From a marine actinobacterium MedAcidi-G3 (GTDB lineage Bacteria; Actinomycetota; Acidimicrobiia; Acidimicrobiales; Poriferisodalaceae), in NCBI GenBank assembly GCA_000817105.1, contig JUEP01000006.1, positions 62,001 to 126,000 on the forward strand: a DNA stretch of 64,000 nucleotides. Reading direction: 5' to 3'. Positions 8,477 to 19,041 of the stretch are shown piece after piece. A model generated the notes under the pieces. That model was not told the DNA's origin. It ran no database searches and saw only the letters and a list, made by a program, of their open reading frames with translations. Every line of letters starts with the position of its first letter. Positions within the stretch are counted from its first letter, which is position 1. Position numbers and translations under genes: made by a program.

Positions 8477-9967
8477 ATGAACGTGGCATCTCTTCTGGAT
8501 CGAAATCCCAACCCTGATGGGGTTGCTTTGGTCGACCGCTCTCGACAGCCTGCATCTGAGATTTCAGTTTCACAAATAACCAACGACGTTCGGGTTTTTG
8601 CGCAGGCTCTAATCGATATGGGAATCCCAGCGGGTTCTCGGGTTGGGCTGTTAGCTGGAAATCTTGGCGAGTACTACACCGTGATGTTCGGCGCCCCTGC
8701 TGCAGGCATGGTTTTCGTTCCCCTCAACACAAGGCTTCCAAAATCTACTCTGGAGTACATCGCTGAAGACGCTGATCTGAAGTTACTGATAACAGATTTT
8801 GAGCACGCCGATCTGTTGTCTGATGTTTCGTCGATTGTCATAGGTTCTGACAGTTGGGCACACATCATGAGCGGGGCTGCGTTACCTGACCTGGCTGAGG
8901 TTCGCCCATCCGATGTAGCGATTCAGATCTATACCTCAGGTTCAACCGGTCAGCCAAAGGGCGTTCTTTTATCGCATGAGAATGTCACATTTACGGTCTT
9001 AGAGTTTGGTGCGACTATGCCCGGAGAAGTGATGCTGGTATCCGCGCCGCTCTATCACAAGAACGCTTCGATGGCTTCCAAGATGGCTTTCGCAAGTGGG
9101 GGGAAAGTCATTTTGTTACCCCAATTTTCAGCTAGTGGGTACTTAGAAGCGATCAGCAAACATGCAGTAACCATGTGTTCGGGGGTACCCACGATGTATG
9201 CGCTCGTGACAGCGGAACTCCGTCAATCGTCAGCCGAATATGACCTTTCGTCCGTCCAGCGAGTCTTCATCGGTTCGGCCCCGTTAACTGAAGCCTTATT
9301 TGATGATGTTCAGGCTCTATTTCCATCAGCGTTCGTAACTAACGGATACGGAACTACAGAAGCTGTCTTAGAATTCGGACCGCACCCCGAAGATCTTCCT
9401 CGACCAAAGATTTCTCTCGGATGTCAACACCACAAGGTCCAACTCAAGCTCATTGACCCAGCTAGCGGTCTGGAATCTGACCAGGGTGAGTTATGGGTGA
9501 AATCTAAAGGCGTGATGCTGGGGTACCACGGACTTCCCGAAGCTAATGCTGAACGGCTTACCGATGGGTGGTATCACACGGGCGATTTGATGAAGTGCGA
9601 CGAAAACGGTTGGTATTTCTTTGTCGGTCGCGTGGACGACATGTTTGTGTGTGCAGGGGAAAACATTTACCCGGATTCGGTTGAACAAATGCTTGAGAAG
9701 CACCCAGCAATTCACCAGGTGGTAGTCGTACCTATTAGTGACGATTTGAAAGGACAACTGCCTGCGGCTTTCATCCGAACCGAACCTGACCATGTTCTTG
9801 CGGTCGACGACGTCAAACAATACGCATTACAAAATGGTCCGGCCTATGCCCATCCCCGTCATGTTTGGTTCGTTGATGAGATACCTCTCGCGTCGACGGC
9901 CAAAATTGATCGGGCAACACTCACAAAAAGGGCTGAAGAGCTTTTGGCCTTAGATCGGAATGTCTGA
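8477..9967 (+). CDS. Acyl-CoA synthetase (AMP-forming, ANL superfamily)
   Basis: This 496-residue adenylating CoA ligase activates a carboxylic acid via an acyl-AMP. The P-loop is YTSGSTGQPKGV. The A5 motif is GYGTTE. The A7 motif is GWYHTGD and the hinge is GRVDDMFVCAGENI. The C-terminal catalytic lysine is in the STAKIDR stretch. The gene is 8 bases after the SDR gene, and its stop shares one base with the next start (TGATG). Chain length or aromatic specificity cannot be read from the sequence. Confidence 0.9.
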   Translation: MNVASLLDRNPNPDGVALVDRSRQPASEISVSQITNDVRVFAQALIDMGIPAGSRVGLLAGNLGEYYTVMFGAPAAGMVFVPLNTRLPKSTLEYIAEDADLKLLITDFEHADLLSDVSSIVIGSDSWAHIMSGAALPDLAEVRPSDVAIQIYTSGSTGQPKGVLLSHENVTFTVLEFGATMPGEVMLVSAPLYHKNASMASKMAFASGGKVILLPQFSASGYLEAISKHAVTMCSGVPTMYALVTAELRQSSAEYDLSSVQRVFIGSAPLTEALFDDVQALFPSAFVTNGYGTTEAVLEFGPHPEDLPRPKISLGCQHHKVQLKLIDPASGLESDQGELWVKSKGVMLGYHGLPEANAERLTDGWYHTGDLMKCDENGWYFFVGRVDDMFVCAGENIYPDSVEQMLEKHPAIHQVVVVPISDDLKGQLPAAFIRTEPDHVLAVDDVKQYALQNGPAYAHPRHVWFVDEIPLASTAKIDRATLTKRAEELLALDRNV

Positions 9968-10980
9968 TGAAAGCAATCGTCTTCGATGAACATGGGTCAA
10001 TAGATGTTCTGAAGTACCGAGATATAGAAGAGCCAGACCTTGTGCCAGGTCAGGTCAGAGTGGCAGTTCGTTCCTGTTCGTTGAACTACCACGACGTTTT
10101 TACTCGCCAAGGAATGCCGGGAATAAAGGTTCCACTTCCTGGCATTCCGGGCTGTGACTGCGCCGGATTGGTCTCCGAAGTCGCAGACGATGTCATTGGC
10201 TGGTCCGTTGGAGATCGGGTACTCGTTGACCCAGTTAGGTACGAAAATGGGAAGTTGTGGATGATCGGCGACACCTTGTGGGGGGCCTACGCTGAATATG
10301 TTGCCGTATCGGCAGAACAACTCATTCCACTTCCAGAAGATGTCTCTTTCGCTGATGCATCATGTCTACCTGTCGCTTATGGAACAGCCCATCGGATGAT
10401 GCTCACTCGAGGCAGCGTCAACGCCGGAGATTCAGTGCTCATTTTGGGTGCAAGTGGAGGCGTTGGGACAAGCGCCTTACTTTTGGCGAAGATGCGTGGG
10501 GCTTCTGTAATTGCTGCTGCGGGAAGTGACGAGAAATGTGAGCAACTCATGTCCCTAGGGGCTGACGAAACCATTAACTACACCACAACCGATTTCGTGA
10601 AGTACTGCCGAGAGAAGACTGGAAGCCTGTTCAGTGGTGGCGGGTATGACGTTGTGGTTAATTTCACCGGGGGCGATACCTGGGCAAGGTCGCTGAAGTG
10701 CGTCAAATTGGGCGGACAAGTTTTGACTTGCGGCGCTACCGCCGGATTCGATCCACCGACTGATCTGCGGTTTATTTGGACTGCAGAAATGGATATTCGC
10801 GGATCAAACGGGTGGCAACGCAGCGACCTAGATCAGCTGTTGGAGTTAACGAGAACTGGTGAATTTTCTCCTGTAATTGACTCCGAAGTGGCTCTACATG
10901 ACGGAGTCGCCGCCCACCAAGCATTAGAAGAACGAAAGTTCTTCGGGAAAATCGTAATTAATGCTGACGCCCCAATCTAA
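9967..10980 (+). CDS. Medium-chain dehydrogenase/reductase, quinone-oxidoreductase type
   Basis: This 337-residue MDR protein has the N-terminal GroES-like fold (MKAIVFDEHG start, NYHDV) and the Rossmann motif LGASGGVGTS (about 159-168). The four-cysteine structural zinc lobe of classical alcohol dehydrogenases is missing, and the catalytic-zinc site is not obvious, so a zinc-independent NADPH:quinone or enoyl reductase role is most likely. It is the last gene of the SDR/ligase operon and converges on the phytanoyl-CoA dioxygenase-like gene 11 bases away. Confidence 0.87.
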   Translation: MKAIVFDEHGSIDVLKYRDIEEPDLVPGQVRVAVRSCSLNYHDVFTRQGMPGIKVPLPGIPGCDCAGLVSEVADDVIGWSVGDRVLVDPVRYENGKLWMIGDTLWGAYAEYVAVSAEQLIPLPEDVSFADASCLPVAYGTAHRMMLTRGSVNAGDSVLILGASGGVGTSALLLAKMRGASVIAAAGSDEKCEQLMSLGADETINYTTTDFVKYCREKTGSLFSGGGYDVVVNFTGGDTWARSLKCVKLGGQVLTCGATAGFDPPTDLRFIWTAEMDIRGSNGWQRSDLDQLLELTRTGEFSPVIDSEVALHDGVAAHQALEERKFFGKIVINADAPI

Positions 10981-10991
10981 GTGGGGATAGT

Positions 10992-11894
10992 TCACGAAAT
11001 GAGTCGCGGAAGTCTTTCCGTTTGTTTTGAATAGGGAAATTCGTCCTCAAACCCTGCCAAAAATTTAAACATCTCAGGGTTTGAACAATCTTCAGCTAGA
11101 TCCTGCGGAAATAGATTTTTTATATCGTCCTGCGGCAAAATCATGTAGTGACGGAAGTAGTTCGCTATCGAAAGGCGCATCCCCTTCGTGTAACGGGGGA
11201 AACCGCCATGCCAGGTCGCGCCGTGGAAAACAATCAGTGACCCTGCGGGAGCTTCTACCGGTACCGCTAACTCGACAGCTTCAGGGAAACGAGGCGGCTC
11301 CATCCGGCGGTGCGAACCAGGAACGTAGGCCAATGCCCCTCCATCATGTGTGTAATCGGTAAGACACCAATTTGTGTTCGCAGTAAGCGCATTCCGTCCC
11401 CAAGGACGCGGAACTGCCAACTGATCACAGTGCAATCCCAGGTTGCTTCCGTAACCAAACTCTCCTTGCCACTTAACAAACGCATTATGACTGCTAAATC
11501 GGGTGGCGTTGCGGCCAATGAGGTGGCGGATTAGGGCTAGGCCTACGGGGTTGATAGCTAAATCACGGAAAAGGCGGTCACGGGCGCATAGCTGTTGAAC
11601 CAAAAATTGAGTTGGCTCTCCAAAATCTCCTGCTGCACGCGCAAGCACGTTGTCCTCTGCCTTCATCGTCAGTTCAGCCTTTGGGCCCGTATCGAGATCA
11701 AAGCCGCATCCCACTAGCGCTTCGGCTTCAGTCAGCAGTCGATCACGTAAGGAGGTAATCGTCTGAAAGTCGACACCGGTTTTTTCAGGCGGGACAACAC
11801 ATAAGCCGTCTACTTCTAACTGCAATACAAAAGCCTCAAGTTCGAGTTCTCGTATTTCAGAACTCAACCGCGTTTCAAGCGCCCCAGTCTCCAT
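10992..11894 (-). CDS. Phytanoyl-CoA dioxygenase (PhyH) family oxygenase
   Basis: This 300-residue member of the Fe(II)/2-oxoglutarate-dependent oxygenases has HCD in NLGLHCDQLAVP as the HxD pair, the distal His in ATWHGGFPR, and the oxoglutarate-binding Arg in GMRLS. These enzymes hydroxylate varied lipids and small molecules. It lies next to the operon ending at 10980 but on the opposite strand, so a shared pathway is only suggested. The substrate is unknown. Confidence 0.85.
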   Translation of the reverse strand: METGALETRLSSEIRELELEAFVLQLEVDGLCVVPPEKTGVDFQTITSLRDRLLTEAEALVGCGFDLDTGPKAELTMKAEDNVLARAAGDFGEPTQFLVQQLCARDRLFRDLAINPVGLALIRHLIGRNATRFSSHNAFVKWQGEFGYGSNLGLHCDQLAVPRPWGRNALTANTNWCLTDYTHDGGALAYVPGSHRRMEPPRFPEAVELAVPVEAPAGSLIVFHGATWHGGFPRYTKGMRLSIANYFRHYMILPQDDIKNLFPQDLAEDCSNPEMFKFLAGFEDEFPYSKQTERLPRLIS

Positions 11895-11939
11895 TACTAG
11901 AAACTAGCTCGTTCGGATTATGTCTCGTTCCAAACAATG

Positions 11940-12590
11940 TCAGTTAATTAAAACCGAGAGAACGCTTCCTTTGTCGATGATCTGCCCCCGTCGGACATGT
12001 AATTCTGAAACTTGCACGGTCTCTGGTCGAAAAATCACAGTCCCGTGACTAACTATTCCCGTAGAGGTCAATCCAAGTGACAGTTGCCAGGACCTGATTG
12101 AAGAAACCGTCAACGGCGTAACGTGATAATCAACAGTTAAATCATTTGAATCGCCGGTCACCATTTCATCAACAGCGTGACCAAGGTCCACCAAATTTCG
12201 CTCAAGTTGAGCCACGTCGGGACCATCAGAAATCTTGTAAGCAATATCGCGATGCATTGGTAACGAGCCCTTCATTAATATGACGGGCTTGTTGTCAACA
12301 GCATATAAAGCGGTACCAAATTCGATAAGGTCACCCGGTTTCGGAAGCCAAGTCACAGTGCCCGCAGCTGCATTAGGGAGCCGTTGTGAAGGGCCTTCTA
12401 TAACCTTGTCTTGAGCAGCGTCTGCAGCGTTCGCATCGCCTTTAGGGGCTTCAATAATCCGAGTGGACACTGGCTCGGCTATCTCGGGATTCGCAGCCGT
12501 CTTAGTGGTGCCTGACAACCCGATGACAATAGTGACAAGACACGCCACACTTAAAAGCGCTATCAGGACTACGGTGAGAGTTTTTTTCAT
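11940..12590 (-). CDS. Short efflux-adaptor-like protein with peptidoglycan-binding-like segment
   Basis: This 216-residue protein has one N-terminal membrane segment (about 4-26), a Ala/Glu-rich linker, then GTVTWLPKPGDLIEFGTALY, a lipoyl/HlyD-like hairpin. QLERNLVDLGH followed by SIRSWQLSLGLTSTGIV resembles a PG_binding_1 fold. This order is that of actinobacterial MacA-like adaptors, which are usually longer and followed by ABC transporter genes. Here the protein stops just after VSELHVRRGQ and no transporter is adjacent, so it looks shortened or repurposed. Its function is unknown. Confidence 0.65.
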   Translation of the reverse strand: MKKTLTVVLIALLSVACLVTIVIGLSGTTKTAANPEIAEPVSTRIIEAPKGDANAADAAQDKVIEGPSQRLPNAAAGTVTWLPKPGDLIEFGTALYAVDNKPVILMKGSLPMHRDIAYKISDGPDVAQLERNLVDLGHAVDEMVTGDSNDLTVDYHVTPLTVSSIRSWQLSLGLTSTGIVSHGTVIFRPETVQVSELHVRRGQIIDKGSVLSVLIN

Positions 12591-12723
12591 CGGCGATCAC
12601 ACCCATCGAGACGGTCCGAGGGGTACAAGACTACGGGGCAAAAATTGATTGGCACGCACCCACTGTTTCATGCCTCGCAAAGGAATGTCGGCTTGCATTG
12701 ATTTTGGGGCCTAACGTCGGGAT

Positions 12724-14105
<1,382 letters not shown>

Positions 14106-15317
14106 TTAATCTAAGCCATATGCAGTGTGAAGAGCAGCTGTTGCTTTGTCCACGTCACGTTCGGCTATTACGCAACTGATACGAATTGGAGAAGTAGCGA
14201 TCATCTCTATATTCACTTCGTTTTGCGCCAAAGTTTCAAACATTGTGGCAGCAACCCCAGGGTTAGAGGCCATACCTGCGCCCACGACAGATACACGACA
14301 AAGGTCAGGGTCAGCCATTACCGCTGAAAATCCTAATTCGGTGGCAAGGGCCTCGCATGTTGTGGTTGCAGTATCCAAGTCTTCAAGCGGAACCGTGAAC
14401 GAGATATCTGTATGTCCACTGTCACTTACATTTTGAACAATCATGTCTACGTTGACCGACGCATCAGCCAAAGTCCTAAATACTTTGGCTGCTAACCCTG
14501 GTTCATCCTTAACTCCACTTAAGGTGACCTTCGCTTGGCTTGTGTCAGGCACAATTCCTTTAATGATTGCTCTTTCCATGTCAGGGTCCTCCTCTAGCAC
14601 CCAGGTGCCAGGTTCCCACGTAAAGGCCGATCGAACGTGAAGCGGCACCCCAAAAGCTCGGGCCACTTCTACCGAACGCATAACTGGTTTGGGACAGCCG
14701 ACAGCCGTCATCTCTAGTAACTCGTCGAAGGAAATAGATTCCATTCGTTTTGCAGTTGGACAAACTCTTGGGTCTGTCGTGAAAACGCCCGACACATCGG
14801 TATACAACTCGCACGCATCGGCCCCAAGACCGTGGGCTAGCGCTACTGCCGTCGTGTCTGAACCACCCCTACCCAGGAATGTCACGTTGTCATCAGCAGA
14901 CATTCCCTGAGCGCCCGCTACTACCGCCACACGACCTTTGTCTACAGAGTCTCGAACTCTGCGTGGATCAACTGAAACGATCTTTGCATTGCGATGGTTG
15001 TCGTCAGTTTCAAACCCGGCCTGACTTCCCGTGAAAGAGTCAGCTGGCACTCCGGCAGCGTGAAGTGCCATACACATCAAAGCGATGGATTTACGCTCGC
15101 CTGCAGTAATGAGCATGTCCATTTCACGCCCGGGGGGATCGTTATTAACTTCACCAGCCAATCGGAGAAGCTCGTCTGTTTCTTTGCCCATAGCGCTGAC
15201 AACCAAAACGACGTCATCGCCTCGACTACGAGTGCGTTTAACGTGGTCAGCTACCTCGCGCATGCGGTCAGCATCTGCGACAGAAGTGCCACCGAATTTT
15301 TGTACGACGAGTGCCAC
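14106..15317 (-). CDS. lysC: Aspartate kinase
   Basis: This enzyme phosphorylates aspartate, the first step of the aspartate family. The N-terminal kinase domain begins VQKFGGTSVAD and contains GRGGSDTTAVALA. Two C-terminal ACT domains begin near residue 265 (VTLSGVKDEPGLAAKVF) and near 345 (VSVVGAGMASNPGVA), as in lysine/threonine-inhibited enzymes. The length is 403 residues. It lies upstream of asd on the same strand. Confidence 0.96.
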   Translation of the reverse strand: MALVVQKFGGTSVADADRMREVADHVKRTRSRGDDVVLVVSAMGKETDELLRLAGEVNNDPPGREMDMLITAGERKSIALMCMALHAAGVPADSFTGSQAGFETDDNHRNAKIVSVDPRRVRDSVDKGRVAVVAGAQGMSADDNVTFLGRGGSDTTAVALAHGLGADACELYTDVSGVFTTDPRVCPTAKRMESISFDELLEMTAVGCPKPVMRSVEVARAFGVPLHVRSAFTWEPGTWVLEEDPDMERAIIKGIVPDTSQAKVTLSGVKDEPGLAAKVFRTLADASVNVDMIVQNVSDSGHTDISFTVPLEDLDTATTTCEALATELGFSAVMADPDLCRVSVVGAGMASNPGVAATMFETLAQNEVNIEMIATSPIRISCVIAERDVDKATAALHTAYGLD

Positions 15318-15447
15318 GGAATTTGAGGGTACCTGTCAGCGACTCTCAGCCCTTGATGATTTACGGGTTGTTCACTTGGGCTTATGGCTTCAGCATTGCT
15401 ACCTTCGTTGCTAAACCTCACCGGTAAGGGACTACTACTCCACAGTT

Positions 15448-16263
15448 ATGAGCAACAACAAACGCGAACGTCAACGAGCCCACCGCCAAGCCCAGGCTGA
15501 CGCGACTCAACAAGCAACCAAGAATTCACGACGCACGAAAATTGTGATTCGTTGGGTCGCAATCGCTGCGGCCGTACTTTTGGTTGCGTTTTTATGGAGC
15601 TTGACCGGCGGTGAAGACGCGACACCAGAAACTGCTGTCGAATCCATAGGCGCAGAAGCACTCGGGATCGAAGGATGTCCTGCAATTGATGGCTCGTCCA
15701 CAAAACGAACACAATTTGAGACACCGCCAAAACTTTGTATAGATCCTGGTCAGTTATATTCCGCAAAATTCACTACCAACGTCGGCAATTTCACCGTCGT
15801 CCTTGATCCAACGTTGGACTCTCGTAGCGTCAATAACTTCATCTTCTTGGCACGTCACCATGCTTACGATGAAACGATATTCCATCGGGTAATTAATGAA
15901 TTTGTCATTCAGGGTGGCGATGTTCAAGGCTTAAACGGGCGAGGTGGACCGGGGTACAAATTCACAGGTGCCTATGGACCTGAAGAGGGGTATCTCGTTG
16001 GTTCTCTCGCTATGGCGAACCAGGGAACACCGAACACAAACGGCTCGCAATTCTTCATAATCACTGGGCCTTTGGGGGCTGCGTTAGATCCCAACTATTC
16101 GGTGATGGGTCAAATAGTTGTCGGCCTTGATGTGGTTTTGGAGATGCAGGAGGTTGAAACCGACGGTCTCGATTTGCCCGTAAAACCAATTTCAGTCGCT
16201 TCAGTAACGGTCTCAGAAGCCACTTCTTCTGAAGTTGACATATATAAAGATTTGACTGATTAG
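15448..16263 (+). CDS. Membrane-anchored cyclophilin-type peptidyl-prolyl isomerase
   Basis: This 271-residue protein has a basic, Gln-rich cytoplasmic N terminus, a membrane helix (about 34-52) and an extracellular cyclophilin domain (about 105-265). Active-site motifs are FHRVINEFVIQGGD and GSLAMANQGTPNTNGSQFFI, including the catalytic Arg and the Gln of the NGSQFF motif. It probably assists folding of exported proteins. aat follows after 14 bases on the same strand. Confidence 0.92.
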   Translation: MSNNKRERQRAHRQAQADATQQATKNSRRTKIVIRWVAIAAAVLLVAFLWSLTGGEDATPETAVESIGAEALGIEGCPAIDGSSTKRTQFETPPKLCIDPGQLYSAKFTTNVGNFTVVLDPTLDSRSVNNFIFLARHHAYDETIFHRVINEFVIQGGDVQGLNGRGGPGYKFTGAYGPEEGYLVGSLAMANQGTPNTNGSQFFIITGPLGAALDPNYSVMGQIVVGLDVVLEMQEVETDGLDLPVKPISVASVTVSEATSSEVDIYKDLTD

Positions 16264-16277
16264 CCATTCTGCTTTGA

Positions 16278-17018
16278 GTGAAGCATCGAGTAATGCGTAT
16301 GCTCACCAGTATGCGTGGGGATACATTGACAGGACCAGTTGAGCCGGAAGCAAGCAGTTGGACTTTTCCACCTGCACACACAGCTGACGAAAATGGTCTC
16401 GTCGGCGCCGGAGCAGACTTGGAGCCCGGCACCTTGTTGTCGGCGTATAGCTCCGGTCTTTTCCCCATGCCGTTAGGAGACACCATCGGTTGGTGGTCCC
16501 CCGATCCGCGTGGCGTACTTCCTCTTTCCTATCTTCGGGTAGGTAGATCCCTGCGTCGATCATGCAGAGATTTTGATATTCGCGTGGACCATGCGTTTGA
16601 CCAAGTCATCGACGCTTGTGCAAGTCCAGTGCGGCCTCACGGATGGATAGACGCCAATATCAGGAACGCCTATCTAGAGCTCCATCGGCTCGGCTGGGCT
16701 CACAGTGTCGAGACTTGGCAGAATGGAGAACTTGTAGGAGGCCTGTATGGCGTCGCTATCGGTTCTTTCTTCGCAGGCGAATCTATGTTCCACTCGGTCC
16801 CTAACGCTTCAAAAGTAGCTCTCGTAGCGTTAGTTGACGCTATGAAGGTTACCGGTGGTGCATTAATCGATGTTCAATGGAATACACCTCATCTTGAAAG
16901 CATGGGAGCCGTCGAAATCAGTCGTGAGGATTATCTCGAGTTACTGACCGAAGCTGTAAACCGGCCACTAGCCGAAGTCTGGTCTCGACCCATGAATTTC
17001 GGTTTGCTTGACGATTGA
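16278..17018 (+). CDS. aat: Leucyl/phenylalanyl-tRNA-protein transferase
   Basis: Aat adds Leu or Phe to proteins with N-terminal Arg or Lys, marking them for ClpAP/ClpS degradation. Family motifs are YSSGLFPMPL, WWSPDPRGVLPL, the transferase core VGGLYGVAIGSFFAGESMF, and DVQWNTPHLESMGA. The length is 246 residues. The GTG at 16278 is the first start in frame; in-frame ATGs lie a few codons later, so the N terminus is uncertain by about 12 residues. Confidence 0.93.
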   Translation: MKHRVMRMLTSMRGDTLTGPVEPEASSWTFPPAHTADENGLVGAGADLEPGTLLSAYSSGLFPMPLGDTIGWWSPDPRGVLPLSYLRVGRSLRRSCRDFDIRVDHAFDQVIDACASPVRPHGWIDANIRNAYLELHRLGWAHSVETWQNGELVGGLYGVAIGSFFAGESMFHSVPNASKVALVALVDAMKVTGGALIDVQWNTPHLESMGAVEISREDYLELLTEAVNRPLAEVWSRPMNFGLLDD

Positions 17019-17064
17019 GAGCTAGTAAAAGTCTTTAGGCTCAAGTGCAAAGCAAGGAGCCCGT

Positions 17065-19023
17065 GTGAACGACGCACCCAAATCTCAAAGGGACCGCCCT
17101 TGGGTTATGCGCACCTATTCGGGCCACAGCACTGCAAAGGCTTCAAATGAGTTGTACCGAAACAACTTAGAAAAGGGGCAAACAGGTCTATCGATCGCAT
17201 TCGATCTGCCAACCCAAACTGGATACGACCCTGACCATCCCCTCGCTGTCGGCGAAGTCGGCAAAGTTGGGGTCCCGGTTTACCACTTGGGTCAGATGAG
17301 CATCCTGCTTGATGAAATCCCGGTAGAGCAGATGAACACGTCCATGACGATAAATGCGACGGCCGCCTGGTTGCTTGGTCTCTACATTGCGAACGCTGAA
17401 GACTGCGGAATCGCACCCGGCACGCTCAGGGGAACTACACAAAACGACATTGTTAAGGAATACCTGAGTCGCGGTACTTATATTTTCCCACCCGAAGCAA
17501 GCAAGCGGCTCATTGTCGACATGATTGCTTACTGCTCTCAACACGTACCGCTGTGGAACCCAATCAATATTTGCAGCTACCACCTTCAAGAAGCGGGAGC
17601 CACTCCAGTACAAGAAATCGCCTACTCGCTCGCAAATGCAATCGACATACTCGATGCTGTGCGAGATTCTGGCCAGGTCCCCGAGGATGAGTTTCCTCGA
17701 GTAGTGGCCAGCATTTCTTTCTTCGTTAACTCGGGCATCAGATTCGTCGAAGAAGTCTGCAAAATGCGAGCTTTCACACAAATGTGGGACGAAATCTGTG
17801 AACATCGCTACGGGGTTAGCGACCCGAAACTTCGACGCTTCAGATACGGAGTACAAGTTAACTCTCTTGGATTGACCGAAGCTCAGCCGGAAAACAATGT
17901 CCAGAGAATCGTCCTCGAAGCTCTAGGGGTAACCCTTTCAAAGCGTGCACGTGCTCGTTCACTCCAACTACCTGCTTGGAATGAAGCTCTCGGTTTACCG
18001 CGACCTTGGGATCAGCAATGGTCGCTGCGCATCCAACAAGTATTGGCTCTAGAAACCGACCTCCTAGAATACGATGACATTTTTGATGGATCGCATGTAG
18101 TTGAAAACCGGACCGCTGAGCTGGTTCGTGAAGCACAACTGGAATTAGATGAAGTTATTGAGTTAGGCGGTGCGTTCGCAGCCATTGACGAATTAAAGCA
18201 ACGCCTAGTCGCGAGCCATACCGATCGGATACGTCAGATCGAATCGACGGAGCTGACCATCGTAGGAGTCAACGCATTCGAGGAAACCACCGAATCTCCT
18301 CTAGGGGGTGAAGGAAGCTTTCTAAAAGTCGACCCTCAGGTTGAAGCTGAAATGATTGAAGATGTCACACAGTGGCGCTCATCGCGATCTGAAGAAGCCG
18401 TAACCGCCGCTCTACAGCGGTTAAGTGATGCTGCTTCAGGTGACGAGAACATCATGCCTTATACAATCGCTGCAGCCAGAGCCGGAGTGACAACAGGCGA
18501 ATGGACACAGGTACTGCGAGAGGTCTTCGGCGAATATCGGGGGCCAACGGGGGTACAAATCAGCTCGGGTAATTCTGTGGGGCTCAAAGAAGTCGCCGAA
18601 CGCTGCAAGAAACTCAGCGGTGGCCCTCCACGCCTACTCGTAGCGAAGCCAGGCCTTGACGGTCACTCCAATGGCGCCGAACAAATAGCGGTTGCCGCTC
18701 GCAACGCCGGGATGGAAGTCGTTTACGAAGGAATCAGAACAACCCCGGAACATGTTGCTGCCACTGCACGCGACGAAGACGTCGACGTCATTGGGTTGTC
18801 GATCTTGTCCGGTGGTCACCTCTACCTTGTGCCATCGGTATTAGCCGCCCTAAAAGGTCAAGGCGTGACGTCGCCAGTAATTGTTGGCGGCATCATTCCC
18901 GAAGACGATAAGGACACTTTGCTCAATGCTGGGGTGTCTCGCGTGTACACGCCGAAAGATTACGAAATAACTCGCATTATGAATGATCTCGTCGATTTGG
19001 TTGAATCTCGACGGACAATCTGA
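17065..19023 (+). CDS. ecm: Ethylmalonyl-CoA mutase (MeaA-type)
   Basis: This coenzyme B12-dependent mutase of 652 residues converts ethylmalonyl-CoA to methylsuccinyl-CoA. The N terminus (RTYSGHSTAKASNELYR, then GQTGLSIAFDLPTQTGYD) matches the MeaA/Ecm subgroup more closely than classic MutB. The C-terminal B12 domain has the base-off motif DGHSNG (about residue 531) in KPGLDGHSNGAEQ, and LSGGH near 580. The start GTG at 17065 has a strong AAGGAG 5 bases upstream. crotonyl-CoA carboxylase/reductase and the epimerase lie at 42-44 kb, supporting an ethylmalonyl-CoA pathway role. A methylmalonyl- or isobutyryl-CoA mutase is the alternative. Confidence 0.9.
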   Translation: MNDAPKSQRDRPWVMRTYSGHSTAKASNELYRNNLEKGQTGLSIAFDLPTQTGYDPDHPLAVGEVGKVGVPVYHLGQMSILLDEIPVEQMNTSMTINATAAWLLGLYIANAEDCGIAPGTLRGTTQNDIVKEYLSRGTYIFPPEASKRLIVDMIAYCSQHVPLWNPINICSYHLQEAGATPVQEIAYSLANAIDILDAVRDSGQVPEDEFPRVVASISFFVNSGIRFVEEVCKMRAFTQMWDEICEHRYGVSDPKLRRFRYGVQVNSLGLTEAQPENNVQRIVLEALGVTLSKRARARSLQLPAWNEALGLPRPWDQQWSLRIQQVLALETDLLEYDDIFDGSHVVENRTAELVREAQLELDEVIELGGAFAAIDELKQRLVASHTDRIRQIESTELTIVGVNAFEETTESPLGGEGSFLKVDPQVEAEMIEDVTQWRSSRSEEAVTAALQRLSDAASGDENIMPYTIAAARAGVTTGEWTQVLREVFGEYRGPTGVQISSGNSVGLKEVAERCKKLSGGPPRLLVAKPGLDGHSNGAEQIAVAARNAGMEVVYEGIRTTPEHVAATARDEDVDVIGLSILSGGHLYLVPSVLAALKGQGVTSPVIVGGIIPEDDKDTLLNAGVSRVYTPKDYEITRIMNDLVDLVESRRTI

Positions 19024-19041
19024 TTATCAATAGTTAGACAA

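Noticed and set aside
15318-15447. Possible lysine or other riboswitch in the lysC upstream gap
   Set aside because: The 130-base gap is shared with the divergent cyclophilin gene and shows none of the conserved cores of the lysine or thiamine riboswitches.
17188-17856. 222-codon open frame antisense to ecm
   Set aside because: It mirrors the codon structure of the strongly supported ecm gene, has no ribosome-binding site and resembles no family.
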